A DNA stretch of 64,000 nucleotides from Gordonia sp. 'Campus' (lineage in GTDB: Bacteria; Actinomycetota; Actinomycetes; Mycobacteriales; Mycobacteriaceae): assembly GCF_022206305.1 (NCBI RefSeq), contig NZ_JAKOIW010000014.1, positions 1 to 64,000 of the forward strand, read 5' to 3'. Positions within the stretch are counted from its first letter, which is position 1; each line of letters begins with the position of its first letter. The notes beneath the pieces are model-generated. The model was not told the origin of the DNA. It searched no databases and saw only the letters and a list, made by a program, of their open reading frames with translations. A program made the translations under genes and the position numbers. Below are positions 51,771 to 60,151 of this stretch, piece by piece.

Positions 51771-52394
51771 ATGAGCAGACGCCCGTACACTCCGCGTAAA
51801 CGTGCGATCAGCGCAGCGCACACGCGCTCGAGAATCCTGGATGCCGCCCAAGAGCTGTTCGTCGCCCAGGGGTATTCGCGGACCACGCTGCAGCAGATCG
51901 CCGACCGTGCGGGCGTTGCCGTGGGCACCGTCCATCAGGCGGGTTCGAAGGCGTCGCTGATGATGGCGGTGCTCGAGCGGGGGTTCACCGGCGACGAGAA
52001 GTTCGTCTCGCTACTCGAGCGGCCCGAGTTCATCGCGATCATGGAGGAGGCCGACACGGCCCGGGCCATCGACCGCTACCTCGACCACATACTCGCCGCG
52101 AACAGCCGGATCGCAGATCTGTGGCACGCCGCAACGCTCGCCGCGGATTCTGATCCGGCCATCGGGGAGCAACTCGAGCGGTCCGAACTCCGCCGGCTCG
52201 ACGACGTGCACACCGGTTGTCACTGGTTCGTCCATCGCAACCTCATCGCGGACACCGAGGTCGACGAGTTCGCGGACATCCTCAGCCATCTCACCAGCCC
52301 GGCCACGTATCGCTACTTCACCGTCGAACGGGGATGGACCCCCGCACGACTCAAGAAATGGATGATCGTCAGTATCGAGGCCGCGATGCGGTGA
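51771..52394 (+). CDS. TetR-family transcriptional regulator
   Basis: 207 residues. ATG 51771 is preceded by GGAGG at 5 nt. The helix-turn-helix is TLQQIADRAGVAVGTVHQAGSKASLMMAVLE (about 42-72). It is unusual in having HQAGSK where most family members have YYHFGSK or YRYFPSK. The ligand domain is mostly helical and ends MIVSIEAAMR. A TAGAAT -10 lies at 51729-51734. It is divergent from the glycosyltransferase operon with a 31-bp palindrome between them, so it most likely represses that operon. Ligand unknown. Confidence 0.86.
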   Translation: MSRRPYTPRKRAISAAHTRSRILDAAQELFVAQGYSRTTLQQIADRAGVAVGTVHQAGSKASLMMAVLERGFTGDEKFVSLLERPEFIAIMEEADTARAIDRYLDHILAANSRIADLWHAATLAADSDPAIGEQLERSELRRLDDVHTGCHWFVHRNLIADTEVDEFADILSHLTSPATYRYFTVERGWTPARLKKWMIVSIEAAMR

Positions 52395-52421
52395 CGCCGC
52401 GTTCGTGATTACGTCCAGGAC

Positions 52422-53483
52422 TCATGCGTTTCCGTCCCGTACACCCACGATCACGTCCCACGGATCGACGCCGCCGTCGAGGATTCGTTCGGCCAGGACG
52501 TCCGCCCACTCATGGTCGTCGCCGTAACGATCGGACCAGCCCCACAGCGCGGTGGTGAATCGTCCGAGTGCGTGCTCGGAGGTGAATCCGATGGCACCGT
52601 GGATCTGATGAGCGGCGGCCGCGACCTCCGACGCGTGCCGGGACGCCACGACCTTCGCCGCCGCGGCCGCAGTCCGCGCGGTGAGCGGATCGGCCGTTGT
52701 CGACTCGACGGCAGCTCGTGCGGCGGTCTCCATGAGAGTCGTCTGGGCGGCCATGTGTGCCAGTGTCTGTTGGATCGCCTGGAATTTCGCCAGTGGGCGA
52801 CCGAACTGCACCCGCTCGGCCGCGTACTGGATGGTGCGTTCGCGCACCGTTCGTGCCACAGCGGCAAGCGCGACGGCGTAGACGAGAGCCCCGCGCGTGC
52901 GCAGGTCGTCAAGGGTGATCGGTGACGCGGCCGAGAAGTCTGCCTCGACGCCTTCGAAGTCGATGTCGCCGAACGACATTCCCGACAGGTCGGTACCGTT
53001 CTCGAGGCGGACGTCCGGAGAGTCGCACCTGCAGACTGCGATCACCGGTCCCTCCGGGGTGTCCGCGAGCGCAACGACGACCTCGGCCGTGGCGAGGTGG
53101 GCGACACCGACTGCGTTACCGCTGAGACGAGCTCGCTCACCGTCCCGATCGAGTGTCGCATCGTCGACGACGGCGACGGTCGCGGTGGCTCCGTCGAGGG
53201 AATGGCCGACACTGCCCGCGAGCCAGGCGGCCAGCAGAGCGTGTTCGGCATAGGGGGTGAGGGCACCGGCTCCGGCGAGGGCGTCGAGGACCGCGAGGGC
53301 GTCGGTCAGGTCCGCGCCCTGGCCCCCGGCCTCTTCCGGGACGTCGACGGACGTGAAACCGGCGTCCACGAGTGCCGCCCAGAGCTGTGTGCCGGATTCG
53401 GCGCCCGGCGTGCGCAGGTCGACCGGGAAGCGGGCCAGCATGGCCGTGGTCGCGGCGGCGAGTTCGGTGGCCAGGTCGCTCAT
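52422..53483 (-). CDS. Acyl-CoA dehydrogenase, smaller subunit of a probable heterotetramer (FadE18-like)
   Basis: 353 residues. ATG 53483 overlaps the upstream dehydrogenase stop (ATGA). It keeps the C-terminal helical domain (AERVQFGRPLAKFQAIQQTLAHMAAQTTLMETAARAAVE, HQIHGAIGFTSEHALGRFTTALWGWSDRYGDDHEWADVL), but its N-terminal half is degenerate in the flavin-loop motifs. This is typical of the partner subunit in actinobacterial alpha2beta2 steroid dehydrogenases. The order echA, full FadE, degenerate FadE is that of M. tuberculosis Rv1935c-Rv1933c (echA13, fadE17, fadE18). This homology is inferred from order and size, not from a search. Confidence 0.82.
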   Translation of the reverse strand: MSDLATELAAATTAMLARFPVDLRTPGAESGTQLWAALVDAGFTSVDVPEEAGGQGADLTDALAVLDALAGAGALTPYAEHALLAAWLAGSVGHSLDGATATVAVVDDATLDRDGERARLSGNAVGVAHLATAEVVVALADTPEGPVIAVCRCDSPDVRLENGTDLSGMSFGDIDFEGVEADFSAASPITLDDLRTRGALVYAVALAAVARTVRERTIQYAAERVQFGRPLAKFQAIQQTLAHMAAQTTLMETAARAAVESTTADPLTARTAAAAAKVVASRHASEVAAAAHQIHGAIGFTSEHALGRFTTALWGWSDRYGDDHEWADVLAERILDGGVDPWDVIVGVRDGNA

Positions 53484-54616
53484 CGCATCCCCAGTCCGCG
53501 CGCGACGATCCCGCGCAAGATCTCGTTGGTCCCACCGCGCAGCGTGAAAGCCGGTGTGTGCAGCACGGCTTGGGCGAGCAGACGATCGAAGTCGGAACCG
53601 CCGGTGCGACGTGGCACCGTGTGCGAGGCCGACCGGACAGCGGTCACCAGATCACCCTCGAAGGTCGAACCCAGGTCCTTGACCATGGCGGCCAGCACGT
53701 CGGGTTTCGCTCCCGTCTGGAGCTCGCGCGCCACTTGCAGCGACATCCGGCGCAACGCCCAGGCCTGAGCGGTCAGCGCTCCGATGGTCTCTCGCTGCTG
53801 TGAGGTCGCGCCGTGCTTCCGCAACAGGTCGGTCCATGCGCGCAGGAGCGGAAGCGTGCTCAGGTACCGTTCGGGGCCCGAACGCTCGAAGGCCAACTCG
53901 CCCATCACCTGTCGCCAACCCTGCCCGCGAACCCCCAGCAGCGCCGACGAATCGACGACCGCGTCGTGGAAGATCACCTCGTTGAAGTGGGATTGACCGT
54001 CGATGCTCTGCAGCGGCCGGATCTCGATGTCGGGGTGCGGAAGGTCGACGAGGAACTGCGACAGACCCTGTTGCCGATCGTCGGGGGTGCCGTCGGAGCG
54101 TGCCAGGAGCACCATTGCATGGGCGATGTGGGCGCCGGTCGTCCAGACCTTGGTGCCGCTGATCGTCCACGTGTCGCCGTTGTCGGTGGCCCGGGTGCGG
54201 ACGCTCGCCAGATCCGAGCCGGCATCGGGTTCGCTCATGCCGATCGCGAAGTGCGTCGTGCCTGCCGAGATTCCCGGAATGTAGCGGCGCCGTTGGTCTT
54301 CCGTGCCGTTGGCGAGGATGCCCGGTGCCATCTGTCGGTCCGCGATCCAATGCGCGGCGACCGGGGCGCCGTGGGCGAGGAGTTCCTCGGTGACGACGAA
54401 TCGTTCGACCGGCGTGCGACCCTGGCCTCCGTACTCGACCGGCATGGTCATGCCGAGCCAGCCGCGCTCGCCGAGGCGGCGACTGAAGTCGGGATCGAAA
54501 CCGGTCATCCAGCTGTCGACGTCGGGTCGGAAGGTGCCGGATGCGAGTTCGGCGCGCAGGAACGCGCGGACCTCAGTCCGCAGTGTCAGTAGCTGTGCGT
54601 CGTCGACGTCGGTCAC
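53480..54616 (-). CDS. Acyl-CoA dehydrogenase, larger subunit (FadE17-like)
   Basis: 378 residues. GTG 54616 overlaps the enoyl-CoA hydratase stop (GTGA). The flavin and substrate motifs FAIGMSEPDAGSDLASVRTRAT and DTWTISGTKVWTTGAHIAHAMVLLARSD are intact, and the C-terminus is FTLRGGTNEILRGIVARGLGMR. With the next gene it should form an alpha2beta2 acyl-CoA dehydrogenase. Mirrored KstR sites upstream of the divergent hsaE gene could also serve this operon, which would place the pair in steroid side-chain or ring catabolism. Exact substrate unknown. Confidence 0.86.
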   Translation of the reverse strand: MTDVDDAQLLTLRTEVRAFLRAELASGTFRPDVDSWMTGFDPDFSRRLGERGWLGMTMPVEYGGQGRTPVERFVVTEELLAHGAPVAAHWIADRQMAPGILANGTEDQRRRYIPGISAGTTHFAIGMSEPDAGSDLASVRTRATDNGDTWTISGTKVWTTGAHIAHAMVLLARSDGTPDDRQQGLSQFLVDLPHPDIEIRPLQSIDGQSHFNEVIFHDAVVDSSALLGVRGQGWRQVMGELAFERSGPERYLSTLPLLRAWTDLLRKHGATSQQRETIGALTAQAWALRRMSLQVARELQTGAKPDVLAAMVKDLGSTFEGDLVTAVRSASHTVPRRTGGSDFDRLLAQAVLHTPAFTLRGGTNEILRGIVARGLGMR

Positions 54617-55428
54617 GACCGGCCCGGTCCGCGGGACGACCAGTTCTGTTCTCCCTTGCGGGCCATCGACCACATCTGTGTGCCGCGCTCGATCTCGATT
54701 GCCGAATCCCATGTCACCGCAGGGGGGCCCAGTTCGAGTCGGACGCTCGCCATGACGCGACGGGTCAGTTCCGGGTCCCGGGCGGCCGGCGCGGTGAGGC
54801 CCGCGACGATCGGAGGGATCTCGTCGAGTGGCGCTGCCGCGTATGCGAGTCCCCGTGTCACGGCCTCCGCACCGGACAGGGACTGGCCACACGCCGCCAG
54901 CGCGATGGTGTTCGCGCGCCCCATCGCCCGGTTCAGCAGGGTGATGTGTCCGCCTCCGGGATGGATGCCGCGGGCGAGGAACCCGCTGTCCAGGACGGCA
55001 TCTGGCGTGGTGATGAGCAGGTCGACCGCGAGCGCCAGATTGAGGCCCGCTCCCACGGCGCCGCCGACGACCACACCGACGGTGGGCACCGGCAACGATC
55101 CCACACGGACGAACGCGCGGTAGACCGCCGACAACTGCGCGACCGACGACGGTGACGCCGGGTCGGCCGAGGCGCCGGCGAGTATTCGGGTGTCCGCACC
55201 ACTGCAGAAATAGGAACCGGCTGCGTCGACGACCACGGCGCCGATGCTCTCGTCGGCGTCGACCCGGTCGCAGAACTGCTCGATCGACGCGGCCATCTCG
55301 AGCGTGATGGCGTTCTTTCGGCGTGGATTGTTCAGCGTCAGTCGTCCCACGCCGTCGTCGAAGGAGGTGAGGACGGCGCCGTGGCCGTCCGGGTCCGGGG
55401 AGGCGGGGGGCGTGGGGTCGGGGCTCAT
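54613..55428 (-). CDS. Enoyl-CoA hydratase family protein (EchA13-like position)
   Basis: 271 residues. Crotonase signatures: AGSYFCSGADTRILAG and the second oxyanion segment GGAVGAGLNLALAVDLLITT. Position RGIHPGGGHITLLNRAMG lacks the usual second catalytic Glu, as in isomerase-type or non-hydratase crotonases. ATG 55428 heads the echA-fadE-fadE operon. The 218-bp gap to hsaE on the other strand contains the mirrored KstR sites 171-198 bp upstream, so regulation by KstR is plausible but less certain than for hsaE. Confidence 0.82.
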   Translation of the reverse strand: MSPDPTPPASPDPDGHGAVLTSFDDGVGRLTLNNPRRKNAITLEMAASIEQFCDRVDADESIGAVVVDAAGSYFCSGADTRILAGASADPASPSSVAQLSAVYRAFVRVGSLPVPTVGVVVGGAVGAGLNLALAVDLLITTPDAVLDSGFLARGIHPGGGHITLLNRAMGRANTIALAACGQSLSGAEAVTRGLAYAAAPLDEIPPIVAGLTAPAARDPELTRRVMASVRLELGPPAVTWDSAIEIERGTQMWSMARKGEQNWSSRGPGRS

Positions 55429-55595
55429 GGGATGACCGTAGCCGCTGCCTCGACCGCGTCATCGCCGATCGTGCACGGTCATCGACGAGTCCTGGGACAC
55501 CTACGTCCGTCCACTGAGCGGGAGTGGACGCCCGCGTCGACGCTTTCGGTGATCGGATGGGATGAGGAAGATCGGGCCGACCCGTGTCCCACAGC

Positions 55596-55626
55596 TGCAA
55601 CGTGTTCTAAACTAGAACACGTTCAC
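55596..55626. promoter_or_regulatory. Mirrored pair of KstR sites before hsaE
   Basis: Two KstR-type sites, TGCAACGTGTTCTA (55596-55609) and TAGAACACGTTCAC (55613-55626). The inner arms AACGTGTTCTA and its complement are perfect mirror images around AAC, making a 25-bp palindrome at 55599-55623. The pair ends 20 bp before the hsaE start. Confidence 0.88.
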
Positions 55627-55646
55627 TTTCGAGAGGCGGAGGAATC

Positions 55647-56435
55647 ATGGCGGTTGACCAGGCGATACGTGAGCAGATCGCTGCAGATCTGGCACGGGCC
55701 GAGGCGTCTGCGACCGCGATCGACCGGCCCACGGATGCCCATCCCGACCTCGATGTGGTCGACGCGTACGAGATCCAGCTGATCAACATCCGCAAGCGGC
55801 TCGATGCCGGGGCGAAGGTCGCCGGGCACAAGGTCGGCCTGGCATCCGAGGCCATGCAGAAGATGATGGGCGTCGACGAACCGGATTACGGCCATCTGCT
55901 CGACGACATGCAGTACTTCGAGCACACCCCGATCGATGCCAAGAAGCTCTGCTTTCCGCGTGTCGAGGTCGAGGTCGGTTTCATCCTGGGCGAGGACCTG
56001 CCGGGCGAGGGCTGCACCAACGAGGATGTGATCGACGCGGTGGCCTGGGTGGTGCCCTCGATCGAGTTGATCGACTCGCGCATCAAGGACTGGAAGATCA
56101 CCCTGTGCGACACGATCGCGGACAATGCATCATCGTGTGGCTGGATCCTCGGCCAGCAACGCGTCCCGATCTCCGAGATCGACACTGGTGACATCGAGGC
56201 GACGCTGACGCGCAACGGTGAGATCGTCGCGAAGGGCAATTCGTCTGCCGTGCTCGGGCATCCACTGAACGCGGTCAGCTGGTTGGCTCGCAAGGTCGAG
56301 GGCTTCGGCGTACGCCTACGCAAGGGGGACGTGATCCTGCCGGGCACCGCGACGCGGGCCATCGACATCTCCTCGGGCGATCACTTCGTGGCGGACTTCG
56401 CCGGTTTGGGCAGCGTCACACTCGATTTCACGTGA
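55647..56435 (+). CDS. hsaE: 2-hydroxypenta-2,4-dienoate hydratase HsaE
   Basis: 262 residues, fumarylacetoacetate hydrolase-like fold of the MhpD/HsaE type. GHKVGLAS lies at about 60-67. The metal-binding acids are in [14 protein letters not shown] (Glu107 and Glu109). The enzyme hydrates the dienoate released by HsaD from rings A and B to 4-hydroxy-2-oxo acid. ATG 55647 follows a GAGAGGCGGAGG-type purine run. It is followed by hsaG and hsaF, exactly the Rv3536c-Rv3534c order. Direct KstR control is expected. Confidence 0.95.
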   Translation: MAVDQAIREQIAADLARAEASATAIDRPTDAHPDLDVVDAYEIQLINIRKRLDAGAKVAGHKVGLASEAMQKMMGVDEPDYGHLLDDMQYFEHTPIDAKKLCFPRVEVEVGFILGEDLPGEGCTNEDVIDAVAWVVPSIELIDSRIKDWKITLCDTIADNASSCGWILGQQRVPISEIDTGDIEATLTRNGEIVAKGNSSAVLGHPLNAVSWLARKVEGFGVRLRKGDVILPGTATRAIDISSGDHFVADFAGLGSVTLDFT

Positions 56436-56490
56436 CACGTCGACTTTTCCCATTGACTACAGACTTTTCACCGAATATGAGGAGGAACCC

Positions 56491-57396
56491 GTGGCAGCCA
56501 AGCTGACCGCAGCGATCATCGGGTCGGGCAACATCGGCACCGACCTGATGTACAAGCTGGAGCGCTCCGAGGTGATCGAGCCGCGCTGGATGGTCGGCAT
56601 CGATGCCGCCTCCGAGGGCATGAAGCGCGCGGCCGATCATGGCCTGATCACGATGAGCGGTGGCGCCGACGAGCTGCTGGCCTCGTCCGACCGTCCGGAC
56701 ATGATCTTCGAGGCGACGTCGGCGTATGTGCATCGCGCGTACGCGCCGAAATACGAAGAGGCGGGCATCATCGCGGTCGACCTGACGCCGGCCGCCGTCG
56801 GCCCCGCCGTGGTGCCGCCGGCCAATCTGCGCGAGCACCTCGACGCCCCGAACACCAACATGATCACCTGCGGTGGTCAGGCGACCATCCCGATGGTGCA
56901 TGCGGTGAGTTCGGTGGTGCCGGTGCCGTACGCCGAGATCGTGGCGTCGGTCGCCTCGGTGTCGGCGGGGCCGGGCACCCGCGCCAACATCGACGAGTTC
57001 ACGGCCACCACCTCGAAGGGCGTGGAGACGATCGGCGGTGCGCAGCGCGGCAAGGCGATCATCATCCTGAATCCGGCCGACCCGCCGATGATCATGCGCG
57101 ACACCATCTTCTGCGCCATCCCCGAGGATGCCGACACCGACGCGATCGCGGAATCGATCCACCGACGGGAGAAGGAGATCCAGGCCTACGTGCCGGGTTA
57201 CCGCCTGCTCCAGGACCCGCAGTTCGATCCTCCGAGCGTCCTGAACGGCGGCCACGCGCGGGTGTCGATCTTCGTCGAGGTCGAGGGTGCGGGGGACTTC
57301 CTCCCGCCGTACGCCGGAAATCTGGACATCATGACCGCTGCCGCCACGAAGGTCGGCGAAGAGATCGCGAAAACCAAGTTGGGGGTCCCGGCGTGA
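56491..57396 (+). CDS. hsaG: Acylating propionaldehyde/acetaldehyde dehydrogenase HsaG
   Basis: 301 residues. GTG 56491 follows GAGGAGG. The NAD-binding motif is [13 protein letters not shown], and the catalytic Cys is in [17 protein letters not shown] (about residue 127). HsaG converts the aldehyde made by HsaF to propionyl-CoA, channelling it within a heterotetramer. Its last nine residues, AKTKLGVPA, are encoded by a 26-bp sequence that is repeated just downstream (see the tandem duplication). The stop overlaps the GTG of the resulting mini-cistron. Confidence 0.95.
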   Translation: MAAKLTAAIIGSGNIGTDLMYKLERSEVIEPRWMVGIDAASEGMKRAADHGLITMSGGADELLASSDRPDMIFEATSAYVHRAYAPKYEEAGIIAVDLTPAAVGPAVVPPANLREHLDAPNTNMITCGGQATIPMVHAVSSVVPVPYAEIVASVASVSAGPGTRANIDEFTATTSKGVETIGGAQRGKAIIILNPADPPMIMRDTIFCAIPEDADTDAIAESIHRREKEIQAYVPGYRLLQDPQFDPPSVLNGGHARVSIFVEVEGAGDFLPPYAGNLDIMTAAATKVGEEIAKTKLGVPA

Positions 57397-57448
57397 CCGC
57401 CTGCGTGAGTGCCCACGAAACAGCGAAAACCAAGTTGGGAGTCCCCGC
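57367..57448 (+). repeat. Partial tandem duplication at the hsaG-hsaF junction
   Basis: 57367-57392 and 57423-57448 match at 24 of 26 bp (G/A and G/C differences), offset by 56 bp. The first copy encodes the end of hsaG, and the second ends at the hsaF start codon. Both copies are followed by a start codon overlapping TGA. It looks like a recent 56-bp duplication with partial second copy. Confidence 0.9.
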
Positions 57449-57452
57449 ATGA
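57393..57452 (+). CDS. 19-residue mini-cistron between hsaG and hsaF
   Basis: GTG 57393 overlaps the hsaG stop (GTGA). The frame runs 19 codons ([19 protein letters not shown]) to a TGA overlapping the hsaF ATG (ATGA). Its last nine residues equal the HsaG C-terminus. A GGGGG run lies upstream as a ribosome site. It probably restores translational coupling across the duplicated segment rather than making a functional peptide. Too short to judge by coding statistics. Confidence 0.45.
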   Translation: MTACVSAHETAKTKLGVPA

Positions 57453-58543
57453 GCACGAATGTGGTTCTGACACCGCGCGACCCGAAGCTGATGGCGAGCG
57501 CGCGCAAGTACTCCGACATTCTCGACATCCGCATCACCGACTCGTCGTTGCGTGACGGCAGCCACCACAAGCGCCACCAATTCACCGAGGACGAGGTCCG
57601 CGCGATCGTCGGCGCACTCGACGAGGCCGGTGTGCCGGTCATCGAGGTCACCCACGGTGACGGCCTGGGCGGGTCGTCGTTCAACTACGGCTTCTCCAAA
57701 ACCCCTGAGCAGCAGCTGATCAAGGCGGCCGCCGAAACGGCGAAGCGCGCGAAGATCGCCTTCCTGATGCTGCCGGGGCTGGGCACCAAGGACGACATCC
57801 GCGCGGCGCAGGACAACGGCGGTCAGATCTGCCGCATCGCGACGCATTGCACCGAGGCCGATGTCTCGATCCAACATTTCGGACTCGCTCGCGATCTCGG
57901 CCTGGAGACCGTCGGGTTCCTGATGATGAGCCATAGCCAGCCGCCGGAGGTCATAGCCAAGCAGGCCCGCATCATGGCCGATGCGGGGTGCCAGTGTGTG
58001 TACGTCGTCGACTCCGCCGGTGCGCTGGTCCTCGAGGACGTGACCGTTCGGGTGGAGGCCCTGGTGGCCGAGCTCGGCAATGACGCGCAGGTCGGGTTCC
58101 ACGGGCACGAGAACCTCGACATCGCGGTTGCCAACTCGGTCAACGCGATCCGCGCGGGCGCGCAGCAGATCGACGGCTCGATCCGACGTTTCGGGGCGGG
58201 TGCGGGCAACACACCCACCGAGGCCTTCGTGGGTGTGTGTGACAAGCTCGGCATCACCACCGGCGTCGACTTCATGAAGATCGCCGACGCCGCACAGGAT
58301 GTCGTCCGTCCGGCCATGCCGTCGGAGTGCCTGGTCGACCGCTCGGCGATGATGATGGGTTACGCCGGTTGCTACAGCTCGTTCCTCAAGCACGCCGAGG
58401 GCCACGCCGAACGCTACGGCGTCTCGGCCGCGGAGATCCTTCTCGAGGCGGGTAGCCGCAAACTGGTCGGTGGCCAGGAGGACCAGCTCATCGACATCGC
58501 GCTCGAGCTCAAGAAGAAGCAGGACGCGAACGCGGGGGTGTGA
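57449..58543 (+). CDS. hsaF: 4-hydroxy-2-oxovalerate/oxohexanoate aldolase HsaF
   Basis: 364 residues, HMGL-like TIM barrel. The metal and catalytic region is [18 protein letters not shown] (Arg-Asp-Gly core, about 24-41), with [19 protein letters not shown] (metal His pair) near 215. A C-terminal DmpG communication domain follows (about 270-340, with [25 protein letters not shown]). It splits 4-hydroxy-2-oxohexanoate to pyruvate and propionaldehyde, passed to HsaG. ATG 57449 has GGGAG upstream and overlaps the mini-cistron stop. Confidence 0.95.
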   Translation: MSTNVVLTPRDPKLMASARKYSDILDIRITDSSLRDGSHHKRHQFTEDEVRAIVGALDEAGVPVIEVTHGDGLGGSSFNYGFSKTPEQQLIKAAAETAKRAKIAFLMLPGLGTKDDIRAAQDNGGQICRIATHCTEADVSIQHFGLARDLGLETVGFLMMSHSQPPEVIAKQARIMADAGCQCVYVVDSAGALVLEDVTVRVEALVAELGNDAQVGFHGHENLDIAVANSVNAIRAGAQQIDGSIRRFGAGAGNTPTEAFVGVCDKLGITTGVDFMKIADAAQDVVRPAMPSECLVDRSAMMMGYAGCYSSFLKHAEGHAERYGVSAAEILLEAGSRKLVGGQEDQLIDIALELKKKQDANAGV

Positions 58544-58615
58544 CGAGCTCCTGACCCTGCTGCCGGGAGTTCAACTCGACCTCGCGGATCAGTCGGATGC
58601 GCTGCGGGGTGCCTC

Positions 58616-60091
58616 TCATGATGTCGCTTGGGTACGGACCGAAGAGCCGGCGGGGGCGGATGCGAAAGTGCCGTGGAATGTCATCGGCACATGGTGTTCG
58701 AGCTGTGCGGTGGCGACGGGACCGTCACCGGGTCGCTCTGCGCGCAGGATGATCAGAGTGCTTGTCCGCCGGGCGGCTTGGTGTTCCAAGCTCAGCAGCC
58801 ACCCCCGTCCCTCGGCGTCGGCATCGGGGTCCGGTGCGAACAGTGGCTCGCACACCGAGTTGCCGCCGCCGGTGATGTAGCGGCTGGTGCTGCCGGTGCG
58901 GTGATCGATCGTCGTGACCGAGTCGGGGTCTCCGCCGGGTGTCGACGCCTCCGCCAGATAGCTGAAGCGGTGTTCCGTGGTGGCAAGGCGCTGATCGAGC
59001 TGGGGAAACTCGCAACCCCGATCGTTCAGAACGCTCGTCTGCACCGTGCGCGTGGTGCGGTTCACCGCGATGCGGGTGAGCGTTCCGCCGAACGCTGGGC
59101 CAGGGCTGTTGCGGAAGTCTCGAAGGTGACTGTTCCACCCCGTCCAGCCGCGGGAAGCGTCGTGCGCCACGAGTTCGACGACGGTCTCGGCACCGGCCTC
59201 GAAGGCGTTGGTGACGTGGAAGTGGAACAGCGGGTCGTGCTCGAATGTCTGCTGGGGCCCACCGTCACGCGGGACCAGCACGATGGTCGTGCCGAGGTCG
59301 GGCTGGTAGGAGAGGGCGTCGTCGAACGGACGCAGACCCAGGGCCACCGGAACGGGATTGCGCACCACGAGCGGACCGAGCACGAAGACCATGTGGCGCT
59401 CGGTGAGGGCGAAGTCGTGGACGAAACCGAGTTTCGGGATAGGGACCGTGGCGATTCCGTGCAGCCGGCCGCCACTGTCGAGGCGATAGCAGCGGATCAT
59501 CGGGCGCGGAAAGAAGTCCAATCCGAAGTTGAACACCTCGCCGGTGGCGGGATCGGTCTTGGGGTGGGCGGAGAACGCGCCGAGTCGTTTCAGGGCGCCG
59601 CCGAACGACTCCGGGCCGTCGGTCCGCAGTGTTTCGGGGTCCATCCGATGTGGACGACCGCCCTCCCACAGCGAATAGAGCACGTCCTCGTGGAGTAACA
59701 CGCTGGTGTTCGCCACGTTCTCGGGGAAGCGGAGGGCGTTGGCGAGGGCGCCACCGATGCGCTGCGTGCTGAAACCCTTGGGTGGCTGCCGTGTCGCGCT
59801 GGTCTTGGCATAGCTCTTGGTGCGCACGTATCGATTGCGGTAATGCACCCCCTCGGGACCGATGTTGAGCCGGGACACCATGCCGTCACCGTCGAAGATG
59901 TGACTCATCGGATGTCCGTCGATCTCCAGGCGGCCGGGACCGATTCGGTACAGCGACCCGCGTAGACCTTCCGGGATGTGCCCGTCGACGTCGCGGACGA
60001 CGTAGTCGAACTCCTGATGTTGCGAGTCCCAGGGAGACTCGCCGGTGCTGGCGGAAGGGCTGGTCCGGGCGGTCGCGTCTGCAACAGTCAT
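58616..60091 (-). CDS. Carotenoid oxygenase family protein
   Basis: 491 residues, seven-bladed propeller iron enzyme. Four conserved iron ligands can be placed: His176 (FSAHPKTD), His225 (GFVHDFALTERH), a His in PLFHFHVTNAFE (290 or 292) and His473 (TFHGTF) near the C-terminus. GSLYRIGPGRLE and HIFDGDGMVSRLNI at the N-terminus are also typical. Family members cleave carotenoids, stilbenes or related alkenes with O2. The substrate is unknown and no carotenoid genes are near. A GTCTCA-based palindrome lies just upstream of ATG 60091. Confidence 0.9.
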   Translation of the reverse strand: MTVADATARTSPSASTGESPWDSQHQEFDYVVRDVDGHIPEGLRGSLYRIGPGRLEIDGHPMSHIFDGDGMVSRLNIGPEGVHYRNRYVRTKSYAKTSATRQPPKGFSTQRIGGALANALRFPENVANTSVLLHEDVLYSLWEGGRPHRMDPETLRTDGPESFGGALKRLGAFSAHPKTDPATGEVFNFGLDFFPRPMIRCYRLDSGGRLHGIATVPIPKLGFVHDFALTERHMVFVLGPLVVRNPVPVALGLRPFDDALSYQPDLGTTIVLVPRDGGPQQTFEHDPLFHFHVTNAFEAGAETVVELVAHDASRGWTGWNSHLRDFRNSPGPAFGGTLTRIAVNRTTRTVQTSVLNDRGCEFPQLDQRLATTEHRFSYLAEASTPGGDPDSVTTIDHRTGSTSRYITGGGNSVCEPLFAPDPDADAEGRGWLLSLEHQAARRTSTLIILRAERPGDGPVATAQLEHHVPMTFHGTFASAPAGSSVRTQATS

Positions 60092-60100
60092 GCGCTTAGC

Positions 60101-60138
60101 GTCTCATGAGTGAGACACAAAATGCAATCATGTCTCAC
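60101..60138. promoter_or_regulatory. Candidate operator upstream of the carotenoid oxygenase gene
   Basis: GTCTCA-TGAG-TGAGAC (60101-60116) is a perfect 6-bp-arm palindrome, and a third half-site TGTCTCAC follows at 60131-60138. Position 10-47 bp before the start codon suits a repressor. No matching regulator gene is evident; the LysR gene is on the other side. Confidence 0.45.
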
Positions 60139-60151
60139 ACCGGCGCAGGAG

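Noticed and set aside
48852-55428. Integrated genomic island with att sites
   Set aside because: No integrase, transposase, tRNA or flanking direct repeat was found; only the mirrored KstR sites are shared, and they have a regulatory explanation.
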